A stretch of DNA of 18,475 nucleotides from CAIOZW01 sp049317725 (GTDB lineage Bacteria > Acidobacteriota > Blastocatellia > RBC074). Of the stretch, positions 1-6,452 are shown piece after piece. The stretch lies in the NCBI GenBank assembly GCA_049317725.1, contig JBMOHS010000074.1:1-18475 (forward strand), read 5' to 3'. Both the position numbers and the translations under genes were made by a program. A model generated the notes under the pieces. That model made no database searches and was not told the origin of the DNA. It was given only the letters and a program-made list of their open reading frames with translations. The stretch's first letter is position 1, and each line of letters starts with the position of its first letter.

Positions 1-56
1 CGAAAGTTACCCAAGGGCCGATTTCGATTTGTAGGGGCAACCCTTGTGGTTGCCCC
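1..56 (+). repeat. 56-bp direct repeat, left copy
   Basis: Matches 1363-1418 at 55 of 56 positions (the difference is A at 21 versus G at 1383). Its right half is a perfect hairpin: GGGGCAACC (34-42), loop CTTGT, GGTTGCCCC (48-56). The copy starts at the window edge, so it may extend further left. The two copies bracket the DUF3800 gene. Short dispersed palindromes of this kind are common in intergenic DNA of several soil and sediment phyla; whether they are mobile cannot be told from one window. Confidence 0.9.
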
Positions 57-233
57 ATTCCACTCTTCCTGATTTTCCATTCTTTATCGCCTCTCTTTCC
101 CTGCTATGGCTGTGATAGCATCTTCGTGGCCATTGATCGCAACGGATGGGTAAGCGGCAGGAAATCTCGGAATTCGTTGCGGTACTTTGTGGGTAAATTC
201 CTCGATCAAGACGCAGAAGACCAGGACGATTGA
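3..233 (+). CDS. 3' end of an unrecognised ORF, coupled to the DUF3800 gene (partial or remnant)
   Basis: One frame is open from the window edge to a TGA at 231-233 whose final A is the first base of the DUF3800 ATG (TGATG), a classic translational-coupling overlap. The last ~35 codons (about 126-230) look protein-like: FVAIDRNGWVSGRKSRNSL, then a short segment with RYFVGKFLD, and an acidic tail rich in D, E and Q. Upstream of about 110 the frame runs through the 56-bp repeat and low-complexity sequence and does not look coding. No ATG exists in this frame; GTG at 126 lacks a ribosome-binding site. I read it as the C-terminal remnant of a small partner gene of the DUF3800 gene, cut by the repeat. 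It could instead be chance, or the tail of an intact gene extending left of the window. Function unknown. Confidence 0.35.
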   Translation, partial: KVTQGPISICRGNPCGCPIPLFLIFHSLSPLFPCYGCDSIFVAIDRNGWVSGRKSRNSLRYFVGKFLDQDAEDQDD

Positions 234-1051
234 TGAAGCTGGCTGAGAAAGAGACCCTTCATTATTTTGTGGATGAAGCTGGTGATCCGACCTTATTCGA
301 TCGAAAGGGCCGCATCATCATTGATCAACCTGGCTGCTCGAACTTTTTTATCCTCGGAAAGATGGAGATTGATGATCCAGTTGAGGTTGAGCAGGCATTG
401 GAGGATCTTCGGGCGGAGCTGATTGCAGATCCTTATTTCAAACATGTTCCATCAATGCAACTGGTGAACCGGAAGACTGCCATTGCCTTCCACGCAAAGG
501 ACGATCTTCCAGAAGTACGCCGGGAAGTGTTCAAGCTTTTGCTGCAGAAAAAGCTCCGATTCAACGGAGTTGTTCGGGATAAGCGCGATCTTGTCACCTA
601 TGTTCAGCAGCAGAACGAGAGGGACGTGACCTATCGATATCGGCAAGACGAACAGTACGACCTGCTCGTCAATGAACTCTGCCGGAATCTGCATCACATG
701 GCCGAGGATGTTCGCATCTGCTTTGCCAAGCGTGGCAGCAGATCCAGGAGCGCTGCATTTCGACTCGCTCTCGAGGAGGCCGCGAAGTCATTTAAAAGGA
801 GTTTCGGGTTCGACCATCCCGCGAACCACCACGTCTTTTCCAGTACGCCACCCACGTGCGTCAGCTTGCAGGCGGTCGATTACTACCTTTGGGCTCTCCA
901 ACGGTTCTATGCACGTCGCGAAGATCGATTTCTTGAATTGATCTGGCCGCAGGTCGGTGAGATCCACGATCTGGATCGAGTGGTCGACGGAAAGCGTGGG
1001 GTCTTCTACACAAAACAAAAGCCGCTCACCTTGGCGGCTTTTGAGAAGTAG
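233..1051 (+). CDS. DUF3800 domain-containing protein
   Basis: A 272-residue protein. The N-terminus has the DUF3800 signature FVDEAGD (residues 12-18), followed by a FHAKDD..EVR segment (about 86-96) and a C-terminal LQAVDYYLWA helix (212-221), all typical of the family. DUF3800 proteins are predicted to have an RNase H-like fold built on conserved acidic residues, are frequent in phages and accessory islands, and have no agreed function. ATG at 233 is preferred over the TTG at 230 because it overlaps the upstream TGA and follows AGGA at 223-226. Base composition is visibly nearer 50% GC than the ~65% of the main gene block, and the gene lies between two direct-repeat copies, so horizontal acquisition is likely. 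No signal peptide or membrane segment is seen. The family call is firm; a nuclease role is inference. Confidence 0.88.
   Translation: MKLAEKETLHYFVDEAGDPTLFDRKGRIIIDQPGCSNFFILGKMEIDDPVEVEQALEDLRAELIADPYFKHVPSMQLVNRKTAIAFHAKDDLPEVRREVFKLLLQKKLRFNGVVRDKRDLVTYVQQQNERDVTYRYRQDEQYDLLVNELCRNLHHMAEDVRICFAKRGSRSRSAAFRLALEEAAKSFKRSFGFDHPANHHVFSSTPPTCVSLQAVDYYLWALQRFYARREDRFLELIWPQVGEIHDLDRVVDGKRGVFYTKQKPLTLAAFEK
1017..1042 (+). terminator. Terminator-like hairpin inside the end of the DUF3800 gene
   Basis: AAAAGCCGC (1017-1025) pairs with GCGGCTTTT (1034-1042) across an 8-nt loop, giving a 9-bp stem that ends in a T run. It overlaps about the last nine sense codons and lies 6 nt before the stop codon. 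The A-stem-T layout suits a bidirectional intrinsic terminator. Confidence 0.6.
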
Positions 1052-1191
1052 AGTGGCTGGGGATATAGGACCGGAGGATCGAGATCCACTGATCACACGG
1101 CTTGGAGCCGAATTTTGTCCCTAGCCAAGTCGTAATTATAGGCGGGAGCGAGTCACTTCTCAACTCCAATTTGGGGGGCAAAAAGAGGGGA

Positions 1192-1247
1192 GAATGGAGT
1201 AAATGGAGTAAATGGAGTAAATGGAGAATGGAGAATGGAGAATGGGG
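1192..1247 (+). repeat. Minisatellite of 9-bp and 7-bp units
   Basis: The array reads GAATGGA, then three units of GTAAATGGA, then GAATGGA twice, ending in GAATGGGG. The final part (1228-1249) recurs exactly and inverted at 16399-16420, at the end of cofC. The changing unit length points to slippage from a shared GGA-rich core. Confidence 0.9.
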
Positions 1248-1323
1248 AAGAGTGAGGGGCTTCCGATTTCCGTGTGTGTTTGCTACGAGGGATGGGGTAA
1301 GTGCGACTGGTGAGCCTGGGTGT

Positions 1324-1340
1324 GCGGGCCTCCGGCCCGC
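1324..1340. repeat. Short perfect hairpin
   Basis: GCGGGCC (1324-1330), loop TCC, GGCCCGC (1334-1340). It has no T run, so it is more likely a dispersed palindrome than a terminator. Confidence 0.6.
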
Positions 1341-1362
1341 ATGGTCCTCCCCAAGCTTGCTG

Positions 1363-1418
1363 CGAAAGTTACCCAAGGGCCGGTTTCGATTTGTAGGGGC
1401 AACCCTTGTGGTTGCCCC
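1363..1418 (+). repeat. 56-bp direct repeat, right copy
   Basis: Second copy of 1-56, same orientation, one mismatch. Its hairpin is at 1396-1418 (9-bp stem, CTTGT loop). Confidence 0.9.
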
Positions 1419-1438
1419 CCGTCTCCTCGCAATGAGAC

Positions 1439-1463
1439 AAGGGCAGGCACAAGGCCTGCCCTT
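1439..1463. repeat. Hairpin of the same family, loop inverted
   Basis: AAGGGCAGGC (1439-1448), loop ACAAG, GCCTGCCCTT (1454-1463), a perfect 10-bp stem. The loop is the reverse complement of the CTTGT loop in the direct-repeat hairpins, so read from the other strand this is the same design with different stem bases. Confidence 0.75.
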
Positions 1464-1500
1464 ACAGAATCGTGAAATTCCTCTTTCGTAAAGGGGGAAT

Positions 1501-1538
1501 GGGCAGTTGGGAAGCGTCTTTCAACCCAAAAACTGCCC
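1501..1538. repeat. Imperfect inverted repeat
   Basis: GGGCAGTT (1501-1508) is complementary to AACTGCCC (1531-1538), with an inner GGG/CCC pair (1509-1511 and 1525-1527). It lies 118 bp downstream of the fdhA stop on the minus strand. No T run follows, so a terminator role is doubtful. Confidence 0.35.
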
Positions 1539-1655
1539 TCGCGGAGGCAGATTGCTCACTTCTGGCAAACCGCAAGGGGTAGCGTGCCCACCGAAGCCTT
1601 TTGAGAAGTGATCGTTTCGTTCATCCATCCGTCTGTCCTACCGCTGCCGATCACC

Positions 1656-2867
1656 CTACTTGACGGTTGCGTGTGGATCGATCACATACTTCTTCGCTGC
1701 GCCCTGGTCGAAGTCCTTGTATCCCTTTGGCGCATCGTCAAGGCTGATCATGGTCACATTGACCGCTTTCGCCGGATGCACCTTATCGTGGAGAATCGCC
1801 TTCATCAGCTGGCGATTGTAGCGCAGGACCGGGCACTGTCCAGTATGGAACGAGCAGGACTTTGCCCAGCCGAGACCAAAGCGGATCGAGAGAGCACCAA
1901 TCTTGGCGGCGGCGTCGACTCCACCGGGATCACCTGTGACATAGAGCCCGGGGATGCCGATGGAACCGCCCGCGCGCGCGATCTCCTGGAGCGAGTTGAG
2001 CACCGTCGCCGGGCGCTCCACCACTGCGTCGGCGCCGTGTCCGCGTGCCTCAAAGCCGACGCAATCAACTGCGCTGTCGACCTCTGGTTCGCCGAGGATC
2101 TCGGCGATCGCCTCCCCGAGGCTCGTCACCTTGCTGACATCGATCGTCTCGCACCCGAAGCTGCGCGCCTGCGCCAACCGCTCCGGAATCATGTCCCCGA
2201 CGATCACCACTGCTGCACCAAGCAGCTGTGCCCCGGCCGCTGCTGCCAGACCCACCGGCCCGGCACCGGCAATGTAGACCGTTGAACCTGGCCCGACCCC
2301 TGCCTGTACACACCCGTGGAAGCCGGTCGGGAAGATGTCGGAGAGGAGCGTCAGATCCCGAATCTTCTCCATCGCCTTCTCCCGATTGGGGAACTTGATG
2401 AGGTTGAAATCGGCGTAGGGAACCATGACATACTCCGCTTGGCCACCGACCCAGCCGCCCATATCGACATACCCGTAGGCCGCACCGGGCCGCGCCGGAT
2501 TGACCGTCAGACAGATGCCCGTCTTTCCCTCGCGACAGTTCCGGCAACGTCCGCAAGCGATGTTGAATGGAACGGTCACCAGATCTCCCACCTCGAGCAT
2601 CTCGACATCACTGCCCTTCTCGATGATCTCGCCAGTGATCTCATGCCCAAGAATCAGCCCCTGTGGCGCAGTCGTCCGTCCGCGCACCATATGCTGATCC
2701 GATCCGCAGATATTGGTCGTCACGACCTTGAGGATTACTCCGTGTGGGGCATCCTTGCCGCCGAAGGGATCTGTCTCGCTCTTGGGCATCCGCAGTTTGG
2801 GGTAGTCGATCGATTTGATTTCAACCTTGCCGGGCTCGATGTACGCGACTCCACGATTTGTAGCCAA
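1656..2867 (-). CDS. fdhA: Glutathione-independent, zinc- and NAD-dependent formaldehyde dehydrogenase
   Basis: A 403-residue medium-chain alcohol dehydrogenase that closely follows the Pseudomonas putida formaldehyde dehydrogenase family (about 399 residues). That enzyme oxidises formaldehyde to formate, or dismutates aldehydes, with tightly held NAD and without glutathione. Seen here: TNICGSDQHMVRGRTT with the catalytic-zinc Cys at 54, GHE at 74-76, four structural-zinc cysteines at 105, 108, 111 and 119, a likely zinc-ligand Asp at 177 in LSDIFPTG, and the Rossmann motif GAGPVG at 201-206. Start: the frame is open to 2927 and has an ATG at 2888, but AGGAGA at 2874-2879 sits 6 nt before a TTG at 2865-2867, and that start gives MATNRGVAYI, matching the family N-terminus. 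It is cytoplasmic and apparently monocistronic. Related zinc aldehyde dismutases are the main alternative for substrate. Confidence 0.93.
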   Translation of the reverse strand: MATNRGVAYIEPGKVEIKSIDYPKLRMPKSETDPFGGKDAPHGVILKVVTTNICGSDQHMVRGRTTAPQGLILGHEITGEIIEKGSDVEMLEVGDLVTVPFNIACGRCRNCREGKTGICLTVNPARPGAAYGYVDMGGWVGGQAEYVMVPYADFNLIKFPNREKAMEKIRDLTLLSDIFPTGFHGCVQAGVGPGSTVYIAGAGPVGLAAAAGAQLLGAAVVIVGDMIPERLAQARSFGCETIDVSKVTSLGEAIAEILGEPEVDSAVDCVGFEARGHGADAVVERPATVLNSLQEIARAGGSIGIPGLYVTGDPGGVDAAAKIGALSIRFGLGWAKSCSFHTGQCPVLRYNRQLMKAILHDKVHPAKAVNVTMISLDDAPKGYKDFDQGAAKKYVIDPHATVK

Positions 2868-2879
2868 GGTATCTCTCCT
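2865..2879 (-). promoter_or_regulatory. Ribosome-binding site that selects a TTG start for fdhA
   Basis: On the minus strand AGGAGA (2879-2874) is followed by six bases and TTG (2867-2865). The upstream in-frame ATG at 2888 lies 5' of this site and would add 20 residues absent from the family. Confidence 0.75.
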
Positions 2880-2960
2880 TTTTGCCATTTCTGATCGTTG
2901 GGGGGATCTGCGGGACTGACAGGTCACGGCCCAGCAGATACGATTTCTCCGATGCTGCGA

Positions 2961-2989
2961 ATACTATTCCCGTTCAGCAATGCCCGCAA
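2961..2989 (-). promoter_or_regulatory. Candidate sigma-70-type promoter for fdhA
   Basis: On the minus strand TTGCGG (2989-2984), a 17-nt spacer and TAGTAT (2966-2961). It matches four of six consensus bases in each hexamer and would give a leader of roughly 85-90 nt. Confidence 0.35.
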
Positions 2990-3015
2990 GGTTGTGAAGC
3001 ACTTTCTTGGAAAGG

Positions 3016-3042
3016 GATAGGACGGATAGGACAGATAGGACG
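3016..3042. repeat. 9-bp tandem repeat, three units
   Basis: GATAGGACG, GATAGGACA, GATAGGACG in direct succession, about 25 bp past the stop of the minus-strand PPC gene. It is another simple repeat placed at a gene 3' end. Confidence 0.85.
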
Positions 3043-3067
3043 AAATGGCCCTGGATATCCTATAGGC

Positions 3068-5416
3068 CTATTGGATGACCAGTTGAAACGGACGCGCCGG
3101 AAATTCGGATCGAAGAGGGGAAGCCGTCTCGATGCGGCCGATCGGGATGACTGGTTGCGTGACGGGACGGGTCCAGGGTTCGGCGTAGAGTTCGAATCGC
3201 TGGGTCGTCTCGTCCTCGGTGATGAGGACGCCATTGAGGCCGACATCGCGAACGATGACGCCGTGGGGGAGGTTGCGGATATCGAAGGGGATGCGCCCTT
3301 GGAAGCCGCGTTGGCGCTGGACACGGAGGGTGACCCAGGCACTTCCCCCGGGGGCCAGTTCGACACGGGACTCAGCAGTGGCCACGGTCAGCTCTGGTGG
3401 GCTGGTGACAGTGACGACGGCGAGGGGGCCACGGAGGGGGGGCACGCGCACCAGGCGGCGGCCAGCAACGATCGCCGTCCCTTCGAGGTGGAGCGGGAAG
3501 GAGAACCCGCCCGGGGCATTGGCAGGCGCACGCAGAAGGAGGGTTACGCGGTCCATGCCGGCGCGGATGATTCCAGTTGTCGCGGTGTAGCCGGGGGGCA
3601 GATCGCGCAGGGCGACCTCGATCTCCTCCTCCATCCCCTCGGAGCGGAAGGCGGTGACGTGGATCGGGACCGCCGTGTCTGGGGGAAGGTTGGGATTTTC
3701 CGGATCGACCGTCAGGCTGAAGTCTGGGCGCGGCTCCCGGATCGCCAGCCGGTAGCCAAAGGTTTCGCCCTTCCATCCGCGGACGTCGCGCAGCCGGACC
3801 AGGTACTCGCCATCGGCCGGGGCGGTGAAGGCGAGGCGTGAGTCCTTGCCATACATCGGCCCGCCATCATCATTGCGGTAGTAGAGTTTGACCTGGGGCA
3901 TGCCATTGGGAGGCAGGACGGCCTCCGGGGGGTGGATCGAGACCTTGTAGATCGGGGTGTTGACGGCATGTGCTTCCGGAGTGGTGTCGAGAAAGCCGAT
4001 GCGCTGCCCACTGACGTTCTTGAAGAAGACGTCCTCATCGGGCCCCTTGGGGAGGACTTCGATCTGCAGCAGCTCATTTCCGATCAGCAGATAGTCCTCG
4101 GGCTGGAGGCCGTTCCAACTGAGCAGGCGGATGCCGCGCGAGCGGGAGTCGCGGTCGTTGAGCGTCTGGGTCGTCTCGAAGACGCAGCGCAGCAGGGCGC
4201 GTGGGACGAGCTGGCCGCGGCTGTCATAGACCTCGATCACCGAATCGAGGGGCGAGCCGAACCGCTCGGCGATCACCTCAAGGGTCAGCGACTGGCCACG
4301 CCGGGCGCGGAAGCGGTACCAGGCCTCGGGGGTAGCGTCGAGCTGTCCGTTGATCGTCACGGGCCAAGCGACCGTCTGGGCCATCGCACGCGAGTTCGCG
4401 GTCGCGGTGGCCATGATCTCCGGGGTGGTGCCGAGCGGCAGCCGGATCTCGTCGATTGGCAGGTCGGCCATCTGCTTCGGCCGATCGGGGCGGTAGGAGA
4501 CGACGGGGCTCCAATCATCGTGCACGGGGGCGTCGAGCTTCAGTTGTCGCGTCGGGAGGTTGTGGCCGCGGAGGGCAATCGTCGCGTTGGTGCCTTGGCG
4601 CAGTCCGAGCGGGAACCAGCCAGTGATGACCGGCAGCTCCCCGATGTTGAGGCGATAGCCAAACTCGTTCGGCTTGCCCATCCCGCGCTGCTCGTAATCG
4701 GTCACTTGGAGGGTGTAGAGACCGGACTCGGCGAAGCGGTGCGCGAGCAGGGCGTCGCGCCGGCCCCGGGCGGTAGCACTGGTCGCCAAGGCCTGCCCGG
4801 TCTGATCGGTGAGGGTCAAGACAGCGTCGAGCCGTGAGCCGAAGACGGAGGCGACCACCTCGAAGACCAGCTCCTGCCCGGTGCGTGCGTTGAAACGGAA
4901 ATGGTCGCGGTCGCCGACCGTCTGCATCTCTCCGACGACCGTCGTCGGGAGGGTCAGGGGCTGGGCCGTACTCGGTTGGTCGTTCTCCTCCCGCTCGAGC
5001 GTCTCGGGGAGGACGCCGACGAGGAAGGGGTTGGCGCTGCTTGTCCCGAGTGGGGTGACCAGCCGCAACTGGTACTCACCAGGACTCGCTGCGGGATCGA
5101 TCGTCACCTTGACCTGCAGGCGGTTCCGGACCGCACGATCCCCCTCGAAGCGGCGGGTCGGATCGGTCGAGGGGCCCGGTGCGGTCCGCGTTGTCTCTGC
5201 GTTGAGGATGATTTGACCACTCACTCCCGGCTTGTCGAAGAGGATCGCTGTCGCGCCACTCAGGTTGACCCCCTCGATCATGACCGTCACCGTCTGGCCC
5301 CGACTCCCCCCCACCGGACTGATCGTCGTCAGGTAGGGGTGCGGAACCTGTGCTCCGAGCGGGAGCACACTCCCCAGGGTCAGCAGCAACAGGGAGAAGA
5401 GTCTGGATTGGCTCAC
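3068..5416 (-). CDS. Secreted PPC / IPT-like multidomain protein, last gene of the DUF1501 operon
   Basis: A 782-residue exported protein. Signal peptide at residues 1-23 (LLLLTLGSVLPLGA then Q). An IPT/TIG-like beta domain follows (about 28-135, ISPVGGSRGQTVTVMIEG). Next is a bacterial pre-peptidase C-terminal (PPC) domain (about 140-258) with GDRDHFRFNARTGQEL and ending in FGYRLNIGE. A second PPC-like unit starts near 355 (PEAWYRFRARRGQSL) and a third ends near 575 (FGYRLAIREP). The rest is beta-rich. PPC domains act as adhesion or carbohydrate/protein-binding modules; no catalytic domain is seen. Start: the frame is open to an ATG at 5443, but AAGGAGG at 5425-5431 lies 8 nt before a GTG at 5414-5416 that begins the signal peptide cleanly. 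It lies 33 nt after the WD40 gene and is probably co-transcribed. Likely periplasmic or surface-located. Such proteins recur beside DUF1501/DUF1549 genes in Planctomycetes and Acidobacteriota; their role is unknown. Confidence 0.82.
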   Translation of the reverse strand: MSQSRLFSLLLLTLGSVLPLGAQVPHPYLTTISPVGGSRGQTVTVMIEGVNLSGATAILFDKPGVSGQIILNAETTRTAPGPSTDPTRRFEGDRAVRNRLQVKVTIDPAASPGEYQLRLVTPLGTSSANPFLVGVLPETLEREENDQPSTAQPLTLPTTVVGEMQTVGDRDHFRFNARTGQELVFEVVASVFGSRLDAVLTLTDQTGQALATSATARGRRDALLAHRFAESGLYTLQVTDYEQRGMGKPNEFGYRLNIGELPVITGWFPLGLRQGTNATIALRGHNLPTRQLKLDAPVHDDWSPVVSYRPDRPKQMADLPIDEIRLPLGTTPEIMATATANSRAMAQTVAWPVTINGQLDATPEAWYRFRARRGQSLTLEVIAERFGSPLDSVIEVYDSRGQLVPRALLRCVFETTQTLNDRDSRSRGIRLLSWNGLQPEDYLLIGNELLQIEVLPKGPDEDVFFKNVSGQRIGFLDTTPEAHAVNTPIYKVSIHPPEAVLPPNGMPQVKLYYRNDDGGPMYGKDSRLAFTAPADGEYLVRLRDVRGWKGETFGYRLAIREPRPDFSLTVDPENPNLPPDTAVPIHVTAFRSEGMEEEIEVALRDLPPGYTATTGIIRAGMDRVTLLLRAPANAPGGFSFPLHLEGTAIVAGRRLVRVPPLRGPLAVVTVTSPPELTVATAESRVELAPGGSAWVTLRVQRQRGFQGRIPFDIRNLPHGVIVRDVGLNGVLITEDETTQRFELYAEPWTRPVTQPVIPIGRIETASPLRSEFPARPFQLVIQ

Positions 5417-5449
5417 GGAAGATCCCTCCTTACAGGGCCACATCGGGCT

Positions 5450-6451
5450 TCAGCGCGCGCGTGGCTGGCCAGGGGTGGTGGCATAGACCTTGAAGGCCCC
5501 ATCAAAGCGACCGGCGGCGATCCACCGCCCGTCGGGCGAGAAGGCGAGCGCCTGTGCCCAGTCGGACTGCGGCTCGAGCGCGAGGGTCTCGACGAGGGTC
5601 TGCGCGTTCCAGAGTCGCAGGCTGCGATCACCAGCGCTGGTGGCAAGCGTCTTTCCGTCAGGGGCGAAGGTCAGCGCAATAATTGCGTCCTCGTGGGCGA
5701 TCAGCGAGCGAAGGCGCCTTCCCTCTCCCGACTCGTCGATCTGCCAGAGGTGGATGGTGCGATCGGCACCCCCGCCGGCGAGCGTCCGCCCATCGGCCGC
5801 GAAGGAGACGGCGTTGACGGCGTCGAGTGCGTCGCTCAGCGTGAAGAGGCGCCGACCCGTCGCCGGATCCCAGATCTTGACGGTCCGGTCGGCGCTGGCC
5901 GAGGCCAGGAATTTCCCGTCGGGGCTGAAGGCGAGGCCGAAGACGGCGTCAGTGTGATCGCGCAGGACGCGCAGCTCTGCCCCCGTCGCCGGATTCCAGA
6001 GCCGGATCGTCCGGTCGTAACTTGCCGTGGCGATGGCGCTCCCGTCCGGCGCGAGGACCACTGCGGTGAGGTGATCGCGGTGGCCGCGCCACGTCCGTGT
6101 GGTCGTCCCTTTCGCCACATCGAAGACGCTGATCTCCCCGAACTGCCCAGGATTGCCACTCCCCGCGACGAGCACCTGCCCGTCCGTGCTGAAGGCGAGC
6201 CCGCGCACTTGGTTGACCAAGCCCCCCAGGGTCGCCGTCACGCGTCCCGTCGCGGGGTCGACCAGTTCGACCTCGCGGTACCGGCCCAGTGCCAGCCGCG
6301 TCCCATCCGGGCTGAAGGCCAGTGCACTGACGGCAGCCCGAACCGCCTTGTCCACCCTGCTCGACGGAGCCTGCCCACTCCCCCCCGCGACCAGTGCCAA
6401 GAGCACGGCGACCGACCAGACCATTCCCGATGCGTTCCCGTTTCTTCTCAT
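5450..6451 (-). CDS. Exported seven-bladed WD40 beta-propeller protein
   Basis: 333 residues. An N-terminal signal segment (MVWSVAVLLALVAGG, then S-G-Q) is followed by seven WD40 repeats. They are recognisable as hydrophobic-F-S/A-P/A-DG units followed by a W/Y/F-D-like end: VSALAFSPDG, VRGLAFSTDG, LTAVVLAPDG, VFGLAFSPDG, VNAVSFAADG, IIALTFAPDG and AQALAFSPDG. Seven repeats are enough to close one propeller, so this is essentially a signal peptide plus a single propeller, most likely a protein-protein scaffold in the periplasm. Its ATG (6451-6449) is one nucleotide after the stop of the DUF1549/DUF1553 gene and has no good ribosome-binding site, so translation is probably coupled to that gene. 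Partner and ligand are unknown. Confidence 0.88.
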   Translation of the reverse strand: MRRNGNASGMVWSVAVLLALVAGGSGQAPSSRVDKAVRAAVSALAFSPDGTRLALGRYREVELVDPATGRVTATLGGLVNQVRGLAFSTDGQVLVAGSGNPGQFGEISVFDVAKGTTTRTWRGHRDHLTAVVLAPDGSAIATASYDRTIRLWNPATGAELRVLRDHTDAVFGLAFSPDGKFLASASADRTVKIWDPATGRRLFTLSDALDAVNAVSFAADGRTLAGGGADRTIHLWQIDESGEGRRLRSLIAHEDAIIALTFAPDGKTLATSAGDRSLRLWNAQTLVETLALEPQSDWAQALAFSPDGRWIAAGRFDGAFKVYATTPGQPRAR

Positions 6452-6452
6452 C

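Larger units (their letters stand above)
1052..1655. other. 604-bp repeat-rich intergenic region without a convincing gene
   Basis: Between the convergent DUF3800 and fdhA genes. It holds a minisatellite, three short perfect hairpins, the right copy of the 56-bp direct repeat and an imperfect inverted repeat, each listed separately. The 10-mer TTGAGAAGTG occurs at 1600-1609 and inverted at 1154-1163, and its first nine bases occur just before the DUF3800 stop. The plus-strand frame 1102-1491 is open only because of the repeats, its translation being low-complexity. I see no RNA gene or promoter I would defend. Confidence 0.7.

Noticed and set aside
1192..1247. Possible CRISPR array
   Set aside because: Units are 7-9 bp, contiguous and without unique spacers.
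1102..1491. 129-codon plus-strand frame after DUF3800
   Set aside because: It translates the minisatellite and the hairpin repeats (Ser-Lys-Trp and Met-Glu-Asn-Gly runs); no protein-like segment.
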